A stretch of DNA of 64,000 nt from Aestuariibaculum marinum (lineage in GTDB: Bacteria > Bacteroidota > Bacteroidia > Flavobacteriales > Flavobacteriaceae). The notes beneath the pieces are model-generated. The model saw only the letters and a list, made by a program, of their open reading frames with translations. It was not told the DNA's origin and did no database searches. Below, piece by piece: positions 18,324-28,110 of this stretch. The stretch covers positions 26,990-90,989 of the forward strand of contig NZ_JACVXD010000011.1 in NCBI RefSeq assembly GCF_014596975.1. The letters are read 5' to 3'. The position numbers and the translations under genes were made by a program. Numbering within the stretch: the stretch's first letter is position 1; the number at the start of each line of letters is the position of its first letter.

Positions 18324-19979
18324 TTGAGACTAGTAATTTTTTTTATAAATAGAAAAGAAACACACATTTTATTATTAATTATATTAAGTTTTGTATGTAA
18401 TGCTCAAAAGCAAGAGAATCTGCCAAATATTCTTTTTGTAGTAAGCGATGATCAATCGTTTGCTCATACAAGTTTTGCAGGATCAACATTTATTAATACT
18501 CCAGCTTTCGATAGAATCGCTAAAGAAGGAATATATTTTGAAAATTGTATAGCAGCATCACCAGGATGTGCTCCATCACGAAGTGCTCTGGTAACAGGAA
18601 GATATCCTTGGCAAAATGAGCAATCTGGCCAACATGCATCTGCATGGTTAAAAAAATATGTTCCGTTTATAGATGTATTGGAAAAAGCAGGGTATTGTAT
18701 AGGACGAACAGGAAAAGGAGTAGATCCTTTTCAATATGCAAGAAATAATAATGATTCGTTATGGAGAGAAACTAATGCCGCAGGAAAGCTTCATTCAGAT
18801 TTTAAATTTGATATAGATAGTTTAAACGGAATTAAAACCTATGCTAAAGGCATTAAGGTTACCGATTATGTTAAAAACTTCAAATTTTTCGTGAATAATA
18901 AAGCCGCAAATAGACCTTTCTTTTTTTGGTTTGGTGCTCAAGAACCTCATCGACCTTATGAAAGGAGCTCTTATAAGAGGTTAGGAAAAGATATGAAAGG
19001 TGTTAAAGTACCTGGTTTTCTTCCAGATGTTGATGTGGTTAGAGGTGATTTGTTAGATTATGCTGTAGAGATTGAATGGTTTGACCAACAGTTGGAAGAC
19101 ATGTTACAGTATTTAGAGAAAATAGGAGCATTGGAGAATACCATTATCATAGTAACCTCTGATAATGGAAAACCTTTTCCACGAGCCAAAGCAAATACAT
19201 ATGAATATGGTATTCATGTGCCAATGGCTATTCGGTATCCAAAAGAATTCCCTGGAAATAGGGTGATTAAGGATCTTATATCCTTTGTAGATATAGCTCC
19301 AACACTTTTAGAAATTACAAAACAAAATCCAAAGGATATAATGATGCCAATGTCAGGAAAAAGTTTTTTAAGACTATTGAAGTCTAATAAAAATGGAAAT
19401 GTGAATAAGAAAGAGTCTTATGTTTTTTCAGGAAGAGAACGTCATTCCTCATCGCGGTATAAAAATTTGGGGTATCCGCAACGCGCGGTTCGTAGTAAAG
19501 ATTATTTGTTAATTTGGAATATGAAACCAGAAAGATGGCCTGCTGGAGCTCCTCAAAAATTTTCAGACAAGGATACTACCCATGTGTTACCATTTAATGG
19601 TGTATATGAGGGGGCTTATAAAGAAGGAATAGCCTATACAGATATCGATGAAAGTCCTTCAAAAGAGTTTCTTATGCTGAATTCTGAGGATGAAGATATG
19701 AAACCATTTTATGATCTAGCTGTTGGTAAACGACCAGAATTTGAGCTTTTTGAAATAAATGAAGACCCATTCTGTTTGCATAATCTTGCAGGATTACCAG
19801 AATATGGTAAGACTGAAAAAAAACTAAAAACGGCACTCAAAAATGAGCTTAAAAGAACAAATGATCCACGTGTCGTAGGCTCTGATAAGGAGATTTTTGA
19901 CAGTTATAAACGTTATATGAACATTAGAAAATTTCCTAGACCAAGTAAAGCTGATAAAAAAAATGATTATGGTCGTTAA
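18324..19979 (+). CDS. S1 sulfatase, sulfamidase-like (S1_8 type), TTG start
   Basis: This is a 551-residue sulfatase with the formylglycine site at Cys82 in PGCAPSR, the VSDDQSFAHT block, RTGKGVDPF and TSDNGKPFPR. These features resemble the N-sulfoglucosamine sulfohydrolase-like branch, whose bacterial members also include O-sulfatases. The frame has no ATG ahead of the signal peptide (hydrophobic core THILLLIILSF, then CNAQ). The in-frame stop is at 18309, so initiation must be at TTG 18324, or an original ATG has decayed near the ATA at about 18345. The C-terminal part is long, with an inserted loop around 19500-19700. Confidence 0.85.
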   Translation: MRLVIFFINRKETHILLLIILSFVCNAQKQENLPNILFVVSDDQSFAHTSFAGSTFINTPAFDRIAKEGIYFENCIAASPGCAPSRSALVTGRYPWQNEQSGQHASAWLKKYVPFIDVLEKAGYCIGRTGKGVDPFQYARNNNDSLWRETNAAGKLHSDFKFDIDSLNGIKTYAKGIKVTDYVKNFKFFVNNKAANRPFFFWFGAQEPHRPYERSSYKRLGKDMKGVKVPGFLPDVDVVRGDLLDYAVEIEWFDQQLEDMLQYLEKIGALENTIIIVTSDNGKPFPRAKANTYEYGIHVPMAIRYPKEFPGNRVIKDLISFVDIAPTLLEITKQNPKDIMMPMSGKSFLRLLKSNKNGNVNKKESYVFSGRERHSSSRYKNLGYPQRAVRSKDYLLIWNMKPERWPAGAPQKFSDKDTTHVLPFNGVYEGAYKEGIAYTDIDESPSKEFLMLNSEDEDMKPFYDLAVGKRPEFELFEINEDPFCLHNLAGLPEYGKTEKKLKTALKNELKRTNDPRVVGSDKEIFDSYKRYMNIRKFPRPSKADKKNDYGR

Positions 19980-20016
19980 GTAAAATACAAATGTGTTTTT
20001 TAGTAAAAGTCTTAAT

Positions 20017-22167
20017 ATGAGTAAGTTGTTTTTTTTGTTTATTGCCTTTTTGTTTCCGATTTTTATGTTGGGAGATAATTTCATTTCCAATAAGAATTTG
20101 GAAGATGGCTATGATATGTGGCTTAGATATGTAAAGGTTTCAAATCAAAAATTACTAGAAGAATACAGGGATCAACTTTCAAATGTGATTTTAAGCGATG
20201 ATTCACCAATTATGAACTCTGTGAAGAAGGAACTTGAAATGGGCTTAAACGGGCTGCTATCTAAAACAATCATTTTTGGAGATAAATTAAAAGAAGGAGC
20301 TGTTGTTTTAGGAACACCTAAAAATTCTTTTCTTGTTGCATCACAAAAATTCACTGAGCTTTCAAAAATTTCAGGAGACGGTTATTTCTTGAAAACTCAA
20401 AAGATAAAAGGAAATAAAGTGACTTTTATTGCTGCAAACACTGATTTAGGTGTGCTTTATGGAGTATTCGCACTCCTAAGAAAGTTACAGACTCAACAGC
20501 CTATTTCTAATCTAAATGTCATTAGTTCTCCTAAAATGGAACTTCGTATGGTAAACCACTGGGATAATATAGATAGATCTGTAGAGCGTGGTTATGCTGG
20601 TCTTTCTCTTTGGGACTGGAGTAAATTACCACAACATATAGATAAGCGTTATGTTGACTATGCAAGAGCAAGTGCTTCAATTGGAATTAATGCGATTGCA
20701 ATCAATAATGTTAATGCTGATGCAAATTTTATAACGGTTGAATTTTTAGAAAAAATTTCTGTTTTGGCTGAAATTTTCAGAAATTATGGAATAAAAATTT
20801 TCTTATCGGTCAATTATGCTTCACCTGTAATTTTAGATAATTTTAAAACGGCAGATCCGATGAATCCAACAGTTAAAAAATGGTGGATAGACAAAGTCGA
20901 TATTATTTATAGAAAAATTCCAGACTTCGGAGGGTTTCTTGTTAAGGCTGATTCAGAAGGTCAACCAGGACCTAAAGCATATAATCGTAACCATGCAGAG
21001 GGTGCTAATATGCTGGCTGAAGCTTTAATGCCATATGGTGGCTTGGTTTTATGGCGAGCTTTTGTGTATAGTCATACTCAGAATGACAGGGTACGTGAAG
21101 CCTATGATGAGTTTGTTTCGCTAGATGGAAAATTTATGGATAATGTAATCCTTCAAATAAAAAATGGTCCTTTAGATTTTATGCCTCGAGAACCGTTTTC
21201 TCCTCTTTTCGGTGCTATGCCAAAAACAAATCTTATGATTGAGTTTCAGGTAACGCAGGAGTATTTAGGCAATGCTAATCATTTGCTCTATAAGGCGCCT
21301 ATGTTTAAAGAAACACTTGATGCCGATACGTTTGCGAAGAGAAAAGCTTCAACCGTAGCGCAGATTTTAGAGAAGATAGTTTTTGAATATAAACATTCTG
21401 GAATGACAGCTGTAATTAATCCTGGTACAACAAGAAATTGGACAGGACATCCTTTTGTGCAATCCAGTTGGTATGCTTTTGGTCGTTTGGCTTGGGATTA
21501 CGATCTGGCTTCAGATGACATTGCTCAGGAATGGATAAAAATGACATTTTCTAATAATAAGAAAGTGGTTAATACGCTTAAAGAAATCATGAATCAATCG
21601 GTAAAAGCAGCAGTTGATTATCGTGAGCCACTTGGTTTAACTCATATCGGTACAGGTTCACATTATGGACCAGCACCATGGTCAAAACGATCAAGAAGTT
21701 TTCACTGTGCTAGTAAGGATGGTTTGGGGTTTGATCGAACAAGTTCGGGGTCGAATGCAGTGGAACAGTATAATTTCCCATTAAGTTCAAAATTTGAAAA
21801 AACAAAAACTACTCCGGAAAAATATCTCCTATGGTTTCATCATCTGCCCTGGAATTACAAAATGAAGTCAGGAAACAATTTATGGGAAGAATTAGTGACT
21901 AAATATTATGAGGGTGTAGAAATCGTAAAAAAGATGCAACGGGAATTCAGTTCGCTTAAAAAAGAAATAGATATTAATAGATTTAATCATGTCAGTGCAT
22001 TATTAGAGATTCAATTGAGGGATGCTAAGCGTTGGCGGGATTCTTGTGTTTTATATTTTCAGCAATTTTCGGGGATGCCGATTCCTGAGAAGTTTGAGGT
22101 GCCTGAATACAAATTAGAATATTATAAAAAGATAGAATATAAACGTAACGACATAATTATTCATTAA
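20017..22167 (+). CDS. GH67 alpha-glucuronidase
   Basis: I choose the ATG at 20017 rather than the GTG at 19993, because it starts the signal peptide cleanly (MSKLFFLF). The product is 716 residues, normal for GH67. The family opener DGYDMWLRY is at about 30-38. The barrel motifs are NHWDNIDRSVERGY, ADSEGQPGP (Glu314), IKNGPLDFMPREP (Asp387) and MIEFQVTQEYLG (Glu409, Glu415). The spacing of Glu314, Asp387 and Glu415 fits the known catalytic acid and bases. Characterised members remove 4-O-methyl-glucuronic or glucuronic acid from the non-reducing end of xylo-oligosaccharides. Here, with mannosidases and sulfatases and no xylanase in view, the acceptor is probably different. Confidence 0.93.
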   Translation: MSKLFFLFIAFLFPIFMLGDNFISNKNLEDGYDMWLRYVKVSNQKLLEEYRDQLSNVILSDDSPIMNSVKKELEMGLNGLLSKTIIFGDKLKEGAVVLGTPKNSFLVASQKFTELSKISGDGYFLKTQKIKGNKVTFIAANTDLGVLYGVFALLRKLQTQQPISNLNVISSPKMELRMVNHWDNIDRSVERGYAGLSLWDWSKLPQHIDKRYVDYARASASIGINAIAINNVNADANFITVEFLEKISVLAEIFRNYGIKIFLSVNYASPVILDNFKTADPMNPTVKKWWIDKVDIIYRKIPDFGGFLVKADSEGQPGPKAYNRNHAEGANMLAEALMPYGGLVLWRAFVYSHTQNDRVREAYDEFVSLDGKFMDNVILQIKNGPLDFMPREPFSPLFGAMPKTNLMIEFQVTQEYLGNANHLLYKAPMFKETLDADTFAKRKASTVAQILEKIVFEYKHSGMTAVINPGTTRNWTGHPFVQSSWYAFGRLAWDYDLASDDIAQEWIKMTFSNNKKVVNTLKEIMNQSVKAAVDYREPLGLTHIGTGSHYGPAPWSKRSRSFHCASKDGLGFDRTSSGSNAVEQYNFPLSSKFEKTKTTPEKYLLWFHHLPWNYKMKSGNNLWEELVTKYYEGVEIVKKMQREFSSLKKEIDINRFNHVSALLEIQLRDAKRWRDSCVLYFQQFSGMPIPEKFEVPEYKLEYYKKIEYKRNDIIIH

Positions 22168-22179
22168 AATTGAATTACA

Positions 22180-23544
22180 ATGAAAAAAAACAGAATTAAA
22201 ATTTTGGAATTATTATCACTTGTGCTGGTCATTTCATGTCATAGTCCAAGCGCTCAGGATAAATTTGGAGTAGCCTTGTTTAATGGCAAGGACCTTTCTG
22301 GTTGGACACAAAAAGGCGGAAAAGCACAGTATATTGTTGAAGATGGTATGATTATGGGAAAGACCGTTAGCGGTACTCCTAATTCTTTTTTAACAACAGA
22401 TAAGACTTTTGATAATTTTATTTTAGAGTTAGATTATAAAGTAGATTCTAGTATGAATTCGGGAATCCAAGTTCGTAGTAATAGCTTACCACATTATATG
22501 AACGGTCGAGTACATGGCTATCAGATTGAGATTGATCCATCAGATCGTGGTTGGAGCGCAGGGATTTATGATGAAGCTCGTCGAGGCTGGTTGGTAGATT
22601 TGAAAAGTAATCCAAAGGCCCAGGCTGCTTTTAAGCAAAACGATTGGAATCATTATCGTATTGAAGCCATTGGAGATAGCATTAAAACTTGGATTAATGA
22701 TGTGCCGGCTGCTTTCTTAATAGACGATAAAACGCCTCGTGGTTTTATAGCTCTGCAAGTACATAGTATAGGTAATGGGGATACTCCTGGGAAAATAATT
22801 ATGTGGAAAAATATCCGTATTCAAAACGATAGTTTAGAACTTTATTCTAAAAAGATGAATATAACTCCTGTAAGTACTAAAAATGCCTTAACCAAATCAG
22901 AAAAGGAAGAAGGTTGGGAACTATTATGGGATGGTAAAACTACCAAAGGTTGGCGAGGTGCCCGTTTGGATGAATTCCCGACTCAAGGTTGGGAAATAAA
23001 AGATGGTATCTTAACGGTATTAGCTAGTGACGGTGCCGAATCCGCTGCTGGAGGAGATATTGTGACAGAAAAAGTTTATGGAGATTTTGAACTGAAAGTT
23101 GATTTTAAAATCACTGAAGGGGCAAATAGTGGTATTAAATATTATGTAGATACCGATATTAATAAGGGAGCAGGATCTTCTATTGGTCTAGAGTATCAAA
23201 TTTTAGATGATGATAAGCACCCAGATGCCAAATTAGGCAATCATGAGGGAAGCCGTACTGTTGCGTCGCTTTACGATCTTATCAAGGCTGATCTTAACAA
23301 ACCTATACATCCTGTAGGACAGTGGAACACCGCTAGAATTGTTTCTAAAAATAATCATGTAGAACATTGGTTAAATGGCACTAAAGTTCTAGAATATGAA
23401 CGTGGTAGTGAAGCTTTCAGAGAATTGGTTTCTGAGAGTAAATATGCTAAATGGAATCGTTTTGGGGAATTAAAAGAAGGCCGTATTTTATTACAGGATC
23501 ATGGTAACCGTGTATCCTTTAAGAATATTAAAATAAAAAAATAA
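22180..23544 (+). CDS. Tandem DUF1080 (3-keto-disaccharide hydrolase-type) lipoprotein
   Basis: This is a 454-residue lipoprotein (Cys in VISCHSP) with two DUF1080 jelly-roll domains. The first, at about 30-220, begins [11 protein letters not shown]. The second, at about 245-454, begins [12 protein letters not shown] and contains [12 protein letters not shown]1080 proteins resemble LamG-type lectin folds. Some have been assigned 3-keto-glycoside hydrolase or lyase activity, cleaving sugars that were first oxidised at C3. It sits 4 bp before two Gfo/Idh/MocA oxidoreductases, the expected C3-oxidising partners. The conserved context makes this role plausible, but it is not proven by the sequence. 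Confidence 0.82.
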   Translation: MKKNRIKILELLSLVLVISCHSPSAQDKFGVALFNGKDLSGWTQKGGKAQYIVEDGMIMGKTVSGTPNSFLTTDKTFDNFILELDYKVDSSMNSGIQVRSNSLPHYMNGRVHGYQIEIDPSDRGWSAGIYDEARRGWLVDLKSNPKAQAAFKQNDWNHYRIEAIGDSIKTWINDVPAAFLIDDKTPRGFIALQVHSIGNGDTPGKIIMWKNIRIQNDSLELYSKKMNITPVSTKNALTKSEKEEGWELLWDGKTTKGWRGARLDEFPTQGWEIKDGILTVLASDGAESAAGGDIVTEKVYGDFELKVDFKITEGANSGIKYYVDTDINKGAGSSIGLEYQILDDDKHPDAKLGNHEGSRTVASLYDLIKADLNKPIHPVGQWNTARIVSKNNHVEHWLNGTKVLEYERGSEAFRELVSESKYAKWNRFGELKEGRILLQDHGNRVSFKNIKIKK

Positions 23545-23548
23545 AAGA

Positions 23549-24901
23549 ATGACAACAAGAAGAGATTTTATCACTAAATCAATATTAGGTAGTGCTGCAG
23601 TAGCGACATCTAATGTAGCATTTAGTTCTGCTACGGCGATGCCTGCCAGTAGTTATCGAAAAATCATAGGAGCTAATGATAAGTTACATGTAGGAATAGC
23701 AGGATTAGGTAGACGCGTTGGTGCCTACCTAGATCCCATTGCTTTGAAAGAATCTAATGTAGAACTGGTCTATCTTTGTGATGTGATGCAGCATCAACGA
23801 GATAATGCGATAAGGAAATTCTCAAAGAGGTTAGGTTATACACTTAAAGGAGAGAACGACATTCGTAGGGTGATTGATGATAAAAAAATAGATGTCCTTA
23901 TTAATGCTACACCAGATCATTGGCATGCCCCAGGCTCCATTATGGCTATGAAGGCAGGCAAGCATGTATATGTAGAAAAACCCTGTAGTCATACCATGGA
24001 CGAGAATGAAAAACTGGTGGCAGCTGCGGCAAAGTATGATAAGGTCGTTCAAATGGGGAATCAGCAGCGCTCTTCTGCGCATACTGTAGAGGTCATTAAA
24101 GCAATCCACGAGGGAGAAATAGGTAAGGCTTTTAAAGCAACTGCGTTTTATACAAATTCCAGAGGAGAAGTTCCAAACCAAAAACCAGCAGAAGTTCCAA
24201 AAGGATTAGATTGGGAATTATGGCAAGGGCCGGCTCCGCGAAGAGCATATACAGATAATACATGGGACTATAACTGGCACTGGTATGGTTGGGATTATGG
24301 TACAGCCGAAGCAGGAAATAATGGAACCCACGAACTGGATGTGGCTAGATGGGCGTTAGGTGTTGATTTTCCGAGAGAGGCCCATGTAGAAGCTTATAAA
24401 AGACATTTTGAAAATGATGGCTGGGAGATGTACGATACCATGAAGGCACGTTTTAGTTTTTCTGATGATAAGATTATTGAATGGGATGGCAGAAGCCGCA
24501 GTGGCTATGATTTATATAAAGGAGGGCGTGGTACGATTATTTACGGTAGTGAAGGTACCGTATTTGTAGATCGAAATAAATATGAAATTTATGACCGCAA
24601 CGGAAAACTCATAAAATCAAATGAATCTGCTTCTCAGGAAGCAGGAACCGCCTTGGGAGGAGGAGGTGATACTACAACAGCTCATATGCTTAATTTTTTT
24701 AATAGTATACGAGGAAAGGCAACATTGAATGCTCCTATAGACGATGCAAGTATAAGTATGGCTATGGTACATTACGCTAATATCGCCTATCGTATCAATA
24801 AGGGTTTTGCTATTGATGAGCAATCAGGAAGGATATATGACCGTGAAGCAATGAAACTTTGGAACAGAACTTATGAACCAGGTTGGGAATTAAAAATATA
24901 A
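23549..24901 (+). CDS. Gfo/Idh/MocA family oxidoreductase, Tat-exported
   Basis: This is a 450-residue NAD(P)-dependent sugar oxidoreductase. A twin-arginine signal (TTRRDFITK, then a hydrophobic stretch to about residue 32) indicates folded export. The Rossmann domain follows with VGIAGLGRRVG, then VEKPCSH with the catalytic-region Lys, and GNNGTHELDVARWAL near the active site. Exported members commonly carry a tightly bound cofactor. It is linked to DUF1080 (4 bp) and to a second oxidoreductase (28 bp), consistent with a periplasmic oxidation and reduction pair working on glycosides. Confidence 0.88.
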   Translation: MTTRRDFITKSILGSAAVATSNVAFSSATAMPASSYRKIIGANDKLHVGIAGLGRRVGAYLDPIALKESNVELVYLCDVMQHQRDNAIRKFSKRLGYTLKGENDIRRVIDDKKIDVLINATPDHWHAPGSIMAMKAGKHVYVEKPCSHTMDENEKLVAAAAKYDKVVQMGNQQRSSAHTVEVIKAIHEGEIGKAFKATAFYTNSRGEVPNQKPAEVPKGLDWELWQGPAPRRAYTDNTWDYNWHWYGWDYGTAEAGNNGTHELDVARWALGVDFPREAHVEAYKRHFENDGWEMYDTMKARFSFSDDKIIEWDGRSRSGYDLYKGGRGTIIYGSEGTVFVDRNKYEIYDRNGKLIKSNESASQEAGTALGGGGDTTTAHMLNFFNSIRGKATLNAPIDDASISMAMVHYANIAYRINKGFAIDEQSGRIYDREAMKLWNRTYEPGWELKI

Positions 24902-24929
24902 AAGAAATAAGCAGTAAAAGAATAATATA

Positions 24930-26135
24930 ATGAAAAGAAGAACCTTCGTGAAGAATAGCAGTTTAGGAGCTTTAGGGGCTATGGCTACAATGACAGCTAT
25001 TCCTACTTTAAATGCCTTGACCTCTTCTAAGAATGACCGCATCAATATCGGGATTATAGGAACTGGCGACCGTGGAGGCGGATTAATTCCCGTAATAGAT
25101 GAGATACCTAATTTAAATTTGATGGCCTGTTGTGATATTTTACCTTTTCGATTAGAAAAAGGAATGTCTCGGGCATCGGGAAAAGTAAAAGGATATTCAG
25201 ATTATCGAAAAATGCTTGAGAATAAAGATATTGATGCTGTTTTGATCGCGACCCCGTTTAGTACACATTCGGTCATAGGAATTGATGCGTTAGATGCCGG
25301 AAAGCATATCTATGGAGAAAAGACAACGGCAAAGGGTTATAAAGGTGTTAAGAATTTGAATGAAAAGATAAAGGAAAGTTCAACAATTTTCCAAACAGGT
25401 CACCAATATCACAGTTCTCGCTTATACACTCATGTAGTTGATTTGATTAAAGAGGGTAAGGTTGGTAATATTACAGCTTTTGAATGTCAATGGAATCGTC
25501 ATGGAAACTGGCGTCGCCCAGTGCCTAATCCCGATTTAGAACGACTTATTAACTGGCGTATGTACAGAGAGTACTCTGGTGGTTTGGTAGCAGAGCTTTG
25601 TTCTCATCAAATCGATTTTGTTAATTGGGTACTTGATGCTGTTCCTGACCAGGTTATGGGATCTGGAGGAATTGATTACTGGAAAGACGGTCGTGAAACT
25701 TATGATAATATTCATTTAATCTACAATTATCCAAACGGGGTAAAAGCGAAGTTTACCTGTTTAACTTCTAATGCACTAAATGATTACCAGATTAAGGTTT
25801 TGGGGGATAAAGGAACTATTATTTTAGATTATGAAAATGCTTGGTTTTATCCTGAAGGTAATTTTGATAGTCGCGAATTGGGAGAATTAGACGGCGTTTC
25901 AGGAGCAACCGTGCAATGGGAAAAGGGAAAAGGTATACCAATACAGATAGGGCACACGCATTCTTCTAAACAGGCTTTAATGGATTTTTCAGAAAGTGTA
26001 TTAAATAATACGCGACCAAAATCAGATTTTGTAACAGGAGCCAAAGCAGCGATAGCTGTACAAATGGGTTTGGATGCCATGTATAATAATGAAATTGTAA
26101 AATGGAAAAGGGAATTTACTAATTTTTATAGTTAA
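24930..26135 (+). CDS. Gfo/Idh/MocA family oxidoreductase, Tat-exported (second)
   Basis: This is a 401-residue relative of the preceding oxidoreductase, but from a different subgroup. It has a Tat signal (KRRTFVKN), a Rossmann motif IGIIGTGDRGGG, GEKTTAK in place of the common EKP, and ELCSHQIDFVNWV in the substrate domain. Replacement of the EKP proline is seen in some subgroups and does not by itself mean inactivity. After this gene there is a 204-bp gap with an insertion-sequence scar, so it probably closes the tightly spaced part of the operon. Confidence 0.87.
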   Translation: MKRRTFVKNSSLGALGAMATMTAIPTLNALTSSKNDRINIGIIGTGDRGGGLIPVIDEIPNLNLMACCDILPFRLEKGMSRASGKVKGYSDYRKMLENKDIDAVLIATPFSTHSVIGIDALDAGKHIYGEKTTAKGYKGVKNLNEKIKESSTIFQTGHQYHSSRLYTHVVDLIKEGKVGNITAFECQWNRHGNWRRPVPNPDLERLINWRMYREYSGGLVAELCSHQIDFVNWVLDAVPDQVMGSGGIDYWKDGRETYDNIHLIYNYPNGVKAKFTCLTSNALNDYQIKVLGDKGTIILDYENAWFYPEGNFDSRELGELDGVSGATVQWEKGKGIPIQIGHTHSSKQALMDFSESVLNNTRPKSDFVTGAKAAIAVQMGLDAMYNNEIVKWKREFTNFYS

Positions 26136-26199
26136 ATATTCAACTGTAATAGATGATTTATCGGATGGAATGTTTTGGAAAACATAACCTTTTTTTGTT

Positions 26200-26217
26200 T
26201 CTAATATAGGAAGTCCA
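26200..26217 (-). mobile_element. Solitary insertion-sequence end (inverted copy)
   Basis: These 18 bases are the exact reverse complement of 31853-31870, which lies at the left end of the IS3-type fragment downstream. No transposase remains next to this copy. It lies in the 204-bp spacer before a sulfatase gene and looks like a scar of a lost insertion. Confidence 0.5.
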
Positions 26218-26366
26218 CTTTTTCGTAACAATGAAGATAGGACAGAAACAAATAATAATTGTTATTTGGAAAAATTGGGCAAAAAATAATAAAGAGCTTA
26301 CTAAGCCTTAGTTTTTAGCTTAATGAGTTTAAAATTATTATGTTTTATTTAAAAATAATTGATTTC

Positions 26367-27749
26367 ATGATTGGAAAGCTTTTTAATAAGATGATTTTTT
26401 TATTGGTTCTACATTTGGCCTCTACCATAAGCGCTCAAGAAAAGCCTAATTTTATTGTTTATTTATCAGACGATTTAGGTTACAAGGATGTATCAGTGTA
26501 TGGAGCTAAGGTGGTCAAGACTCCAGTTTTACAAAAACTTAGTGAAGAAGGGATGACTTTTAACAATGCATTTGTAGCCTCGCCTTCTTGTGCTCCTAGT
26601 AGGGCGGCATTACTAACAGGTTTAATGCCTGCTCGTAATGGAGCAGAAGTAAATCATGCTTTCCCAAGTGAAGGTATTCCATATTTGATTGAAAATTTGA
26701 AGTCAGAAGGCTATAAAGTATTTGCTTTTGGGAAAGTTGCACACTATAGAGGTAATGAAAAATGTGGTTTTGATTTTCATAATGATGAACAAGTCAATCT
26801 TTATAAAAATATTAGTAAGTATTTTGATTCGAACAATGTTAATACACCTGTATGTATTTTTGTAGGAGATAGAAGGCCACATGTGTCGTGGACAAAAAAA
26901 ATGGATTATGATCCGGAAAAAGTTGATTTACCCCCTTATTTTATTGACACAAAAGAAACCAGGGAACATAGATCTCGTTATTATACCGATGTAACAGGGA
27001 TGGACAATGAAATGGGGCAAGTGTTTGAATATCTCAATGGGAAACTTGGTGAAAATACAATGACTTTGTTTACAAGTGATCATGGTGCACAATGGCCTTT
27101 TGGGAAATGGAATCTTTATGAAGCTGGGATTAGAACCCCTTTAATTGTTAAGTGGCCAGGAAAAATACAAGCTGGTAGTCAAACTGATGCAATGGTAAGT
27201 TGGATAGATATTCTTCCTACATTATTAGATATTTCGGGAATTAAAGTTTCAAATCATTTAGATGGTAAATCTTTCGCTTCAATTTTAAGTGGAAAAAAGA
27301 ATCAGTTCAGAAAAGTAATTTATTCTACTCATACAGGAGATGATAAGTTTAATGTTTATCCAATGAGAAGTATAAGGACAGACAGATATAAACTAATTAT
27401 TAATTTGGAGCCAAATGCCTATCATACCAATCATTCCGATATTTTTAGAAAAGATGGGGCAGGAGCATACTGGGATTCTTGGTATGATGAAGCTGAAAAC
27501 GATGTTAAAGCAGCAAACATTATACAGCATTATTTTGTAAGACCTGAAATGGAGTTTTATGATATAGTCAATGATCCAAATGAACAAGAAAATTTGATTG
27601 AAAACCCAATTTATAAGAAAAGGATTGATAAGCTATGTAAGCAATTACTTAATTGGATGGAAGAACAGGGAGATGAAAAGAAGATTTACAAAAAGGTTTA
27701 TCCAATAACAGGGCCAAAACCAAATGCCGAGACCATTAAAAATTATTAA
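26367..27749 (+). CDS. S1 sulfatase (CAPSR type)
   Basis: This is the seventh sulfatase of the locus. Two starts are possible. The ATG at 26340 gives 469 residues, and the ATG at 26367 gives 460 and a cleaner signal peptide ending TISAQ, which I prefer. The formylglycine site is the Cys in SPSCAPSR (residue 84 from the upstream start, 75 from the chosen one). YLSDDLGYKD, FGKVAHYRG and TSDHGAQWPFGKW are the metal and active-site blocks. The site resembles that of the sulfamidase-like gene at 18324, but the rest differs. It follows an IS scar and precedes a 361-bp non-coding gap, so it may have its own promoter or be a later addition to the locus. Confidence 0.9.
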   Translation: MIGKLFNKMIFLLVLHLASTISAQEKPNFIVYLSDDLGYKDVSVYGAKVVKTPVLQKLSEEGMTFNNAFVASPSCAPSRAALLTGLMPARNGAEVNHAFPSEGIPYLIENLKSEGYKVFAFGKVAHYRGNEKCGFDFHNDEQVNLYKNISKYFDSNNVNTPVCIFVGDRRPHVSWTKKMDYDPEKVDLPPYFIDTKETREHRSRYYTDVTGMDNEMGQVFEYLNGKLGENTMTLFTSDHGAQWPFGKWNLYEAGIRTPLIVKWPGKIQAGSQTDAMVSWIDILPTLLDISGIKVSNHLDGKSFASILSGKKNQFRKVIYSTHTGDDKFNVYPMRSIRTDRYKLIINLEPNAYHTNHSDIFRKDGAGAYWDSWYDEAENDVKAANIIQHYFVRPEMEFYDIVNDPNEQENLIENPIYKKRIDKLCKQLLNWMEEQGDEKKIYKKVYPITGPKPNAETIKNY

Positions 27750-28110
27750 GTAATACTCCGATTGTACCTTACTTGATTTGTTGTGATTAAATATAGAAAG
27801 ATAATTTTGAACATTCTTAATTACAAAAAAGGATGAAATAAAGTTATTGTTTTTTTATGGGAAATTTTAATTGTCGTTTTTAAATGTAGTAAGCCAAAAT
27901 GGTTCAAACTTAAATTATTCGTGTTAAATAAAGCTATATAGCATTCAAACACGTTGATTTGAATCAATTTGTAAAAATTATGAACAGAAAATGATCCAAT
28001 TGTATTTTTCGGATTTTTAAATTGCATAGAGTTTTTTATAAATCATACCATTTCAAGTCCTTCAAAAATTCAATATTGTTAAAAAACGTTTAACATAATG
28101 CATATAAATT
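27750..28110. other. 361-bp non-coding gap
   Basis: I see no convincing gene on either strand; the frames present have no family features. Two short inverted repeats stand out: TTGATT/AATCAA at 27954-27967, and GTTAAA/TTTAAC at 28078-28094 just upstream of the next start codon. The second could be an operator, but this is a guess from symmetry alone. Confidence 0.4.

Noticed and set aside
23831..24181. 116-codon minus-strand frame
   Set aside because: It is antisense to the first Gfo/Idh/MocA gene, whose motifs cover the same bases.
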